A stretch of DNA of 5,486 bases. Origin: an uncultured Collinsella sp. (GTDB lineage Bacteria; Actinomycetota; Coriobacteriia; Coriobacteriales; Coriobacteriaceae). Position numbers and translations under genes: made by a program. The stretch spans positions 1-5,486 of the forward strand of contig CAKUEU010000090.1 in the NCBI GenBank assembly GCA_934646865.1. The letters are read 5' to 3'. The notes under the pieces are model-generated. The model made no database searches, was not told the DNA's origin, and saw nothing but the letters and a program-made list of their open reading frames with translations. Positions 5,452-5,486 of this stretch are shown piece by piece (within the stretch, counting starts at the first letter, position 1; every line of letters begins with the position of its first letter).

Positions 5452-5486
5452 ATGGTGAAAAAGTCACCGGAAAACACTACTCCCGC
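5452..5486 (+). CDS. Start of an unidentified protein gene (only 11 codons visible)
   Basis: An ATG at 5452 is preceded by AAGGAG (5440-5445) with a 6-nt spacer, and the frame (MVKKSPENTTP) stays open to the window edge. The upstream region has an extended -10 promoter and two LacI-type operator repeats, so a sugar-responsive gene is plausible, for instance a LacI-family regulator controlling itself, a transporter or a glycosidase. The visible residues are too few to name a family, and no function is claimed. Confidence 0.7.
   Translation, partial: MVKKSPENTTP

Overview
This window carries most of a de novo pyrimidine (UMP) biosynthesis operon on the minus strand, followed on the plus strand by the ribosomal protein L28 gene and the first codons of another gene. 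High GC content, the order pyrR-pyrB-pyrC-pyrK-pyrD, a class 1B (NAD-linked) dihydroorotate dehydrogenase and a four-cysteine L28 suggest a gut-type anaerobic actinobacterium of the Coriobacteriia (Collinsella-like). That placement is inferred from protein style and gene order, not from a search.

Minus strand, in transcription order. pyrR (4400-3816) encodes the UMP-sensing regulator. pyrB (3811-2867) encodes aspartate carbamoyltransferase. pyrC (2883-1594) encodes dihydroorotase. pyrK (1501-710) encodes the electron-transfer subunit, and pyrD (710-1, cut by the window edge) the catalytic subunit, of dihydroorotate dehydrogenase. The genes are tightly packed: a 4-nt gap between pyrR and pyrB, a 17-nt overlap of pyrB and pyrC, and a 1-nt overlap of pyrK and pyrD. 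The exception is a 92-nt gap between pyrC and pyrK that holds a strong hairpin. Together the enzymes convert carbamoyl phosphate plus aspartate to orotate. Carbamoyl-phosphate synthase, pyrE and pyrF are not in the window.

Between pyrR and rpmB (4401-4851) is a divergent regulatory region. The pyr leader can be drawn as three mutually exclusive RNA structures: an intrinsic terminator next to pyrR, an antiterminator that takes the terminator's 5' arm, and an upstream hairpin that takes the antiterminator's 5' arm. This is the architecture of PyrR-controlled transcription attenuation, and the upstream hairpin's loop resembles known PyrR-binding loops. On the plus strand two candidate promoters lead to rpmB (4852-5040), which ends at a strong intrinsic terminator (5109-5142).

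From 5143 to 5324 I see no gene. At 5325-5360 there are two abutting 18-bp direct repeats with LacI/CRE-type palindromic cores. They are followed by an extended -10 promoter, a good ribosome binding site and a new ORF starting at 5452, of which only 11 codons are visible. This is probably a carbohydrate-responsive gene, but its product cannot be told from here.

Most of the window is ordinary core metabolism. The most interesting parts are the pyr leader and the tandem operator region at the right edge.
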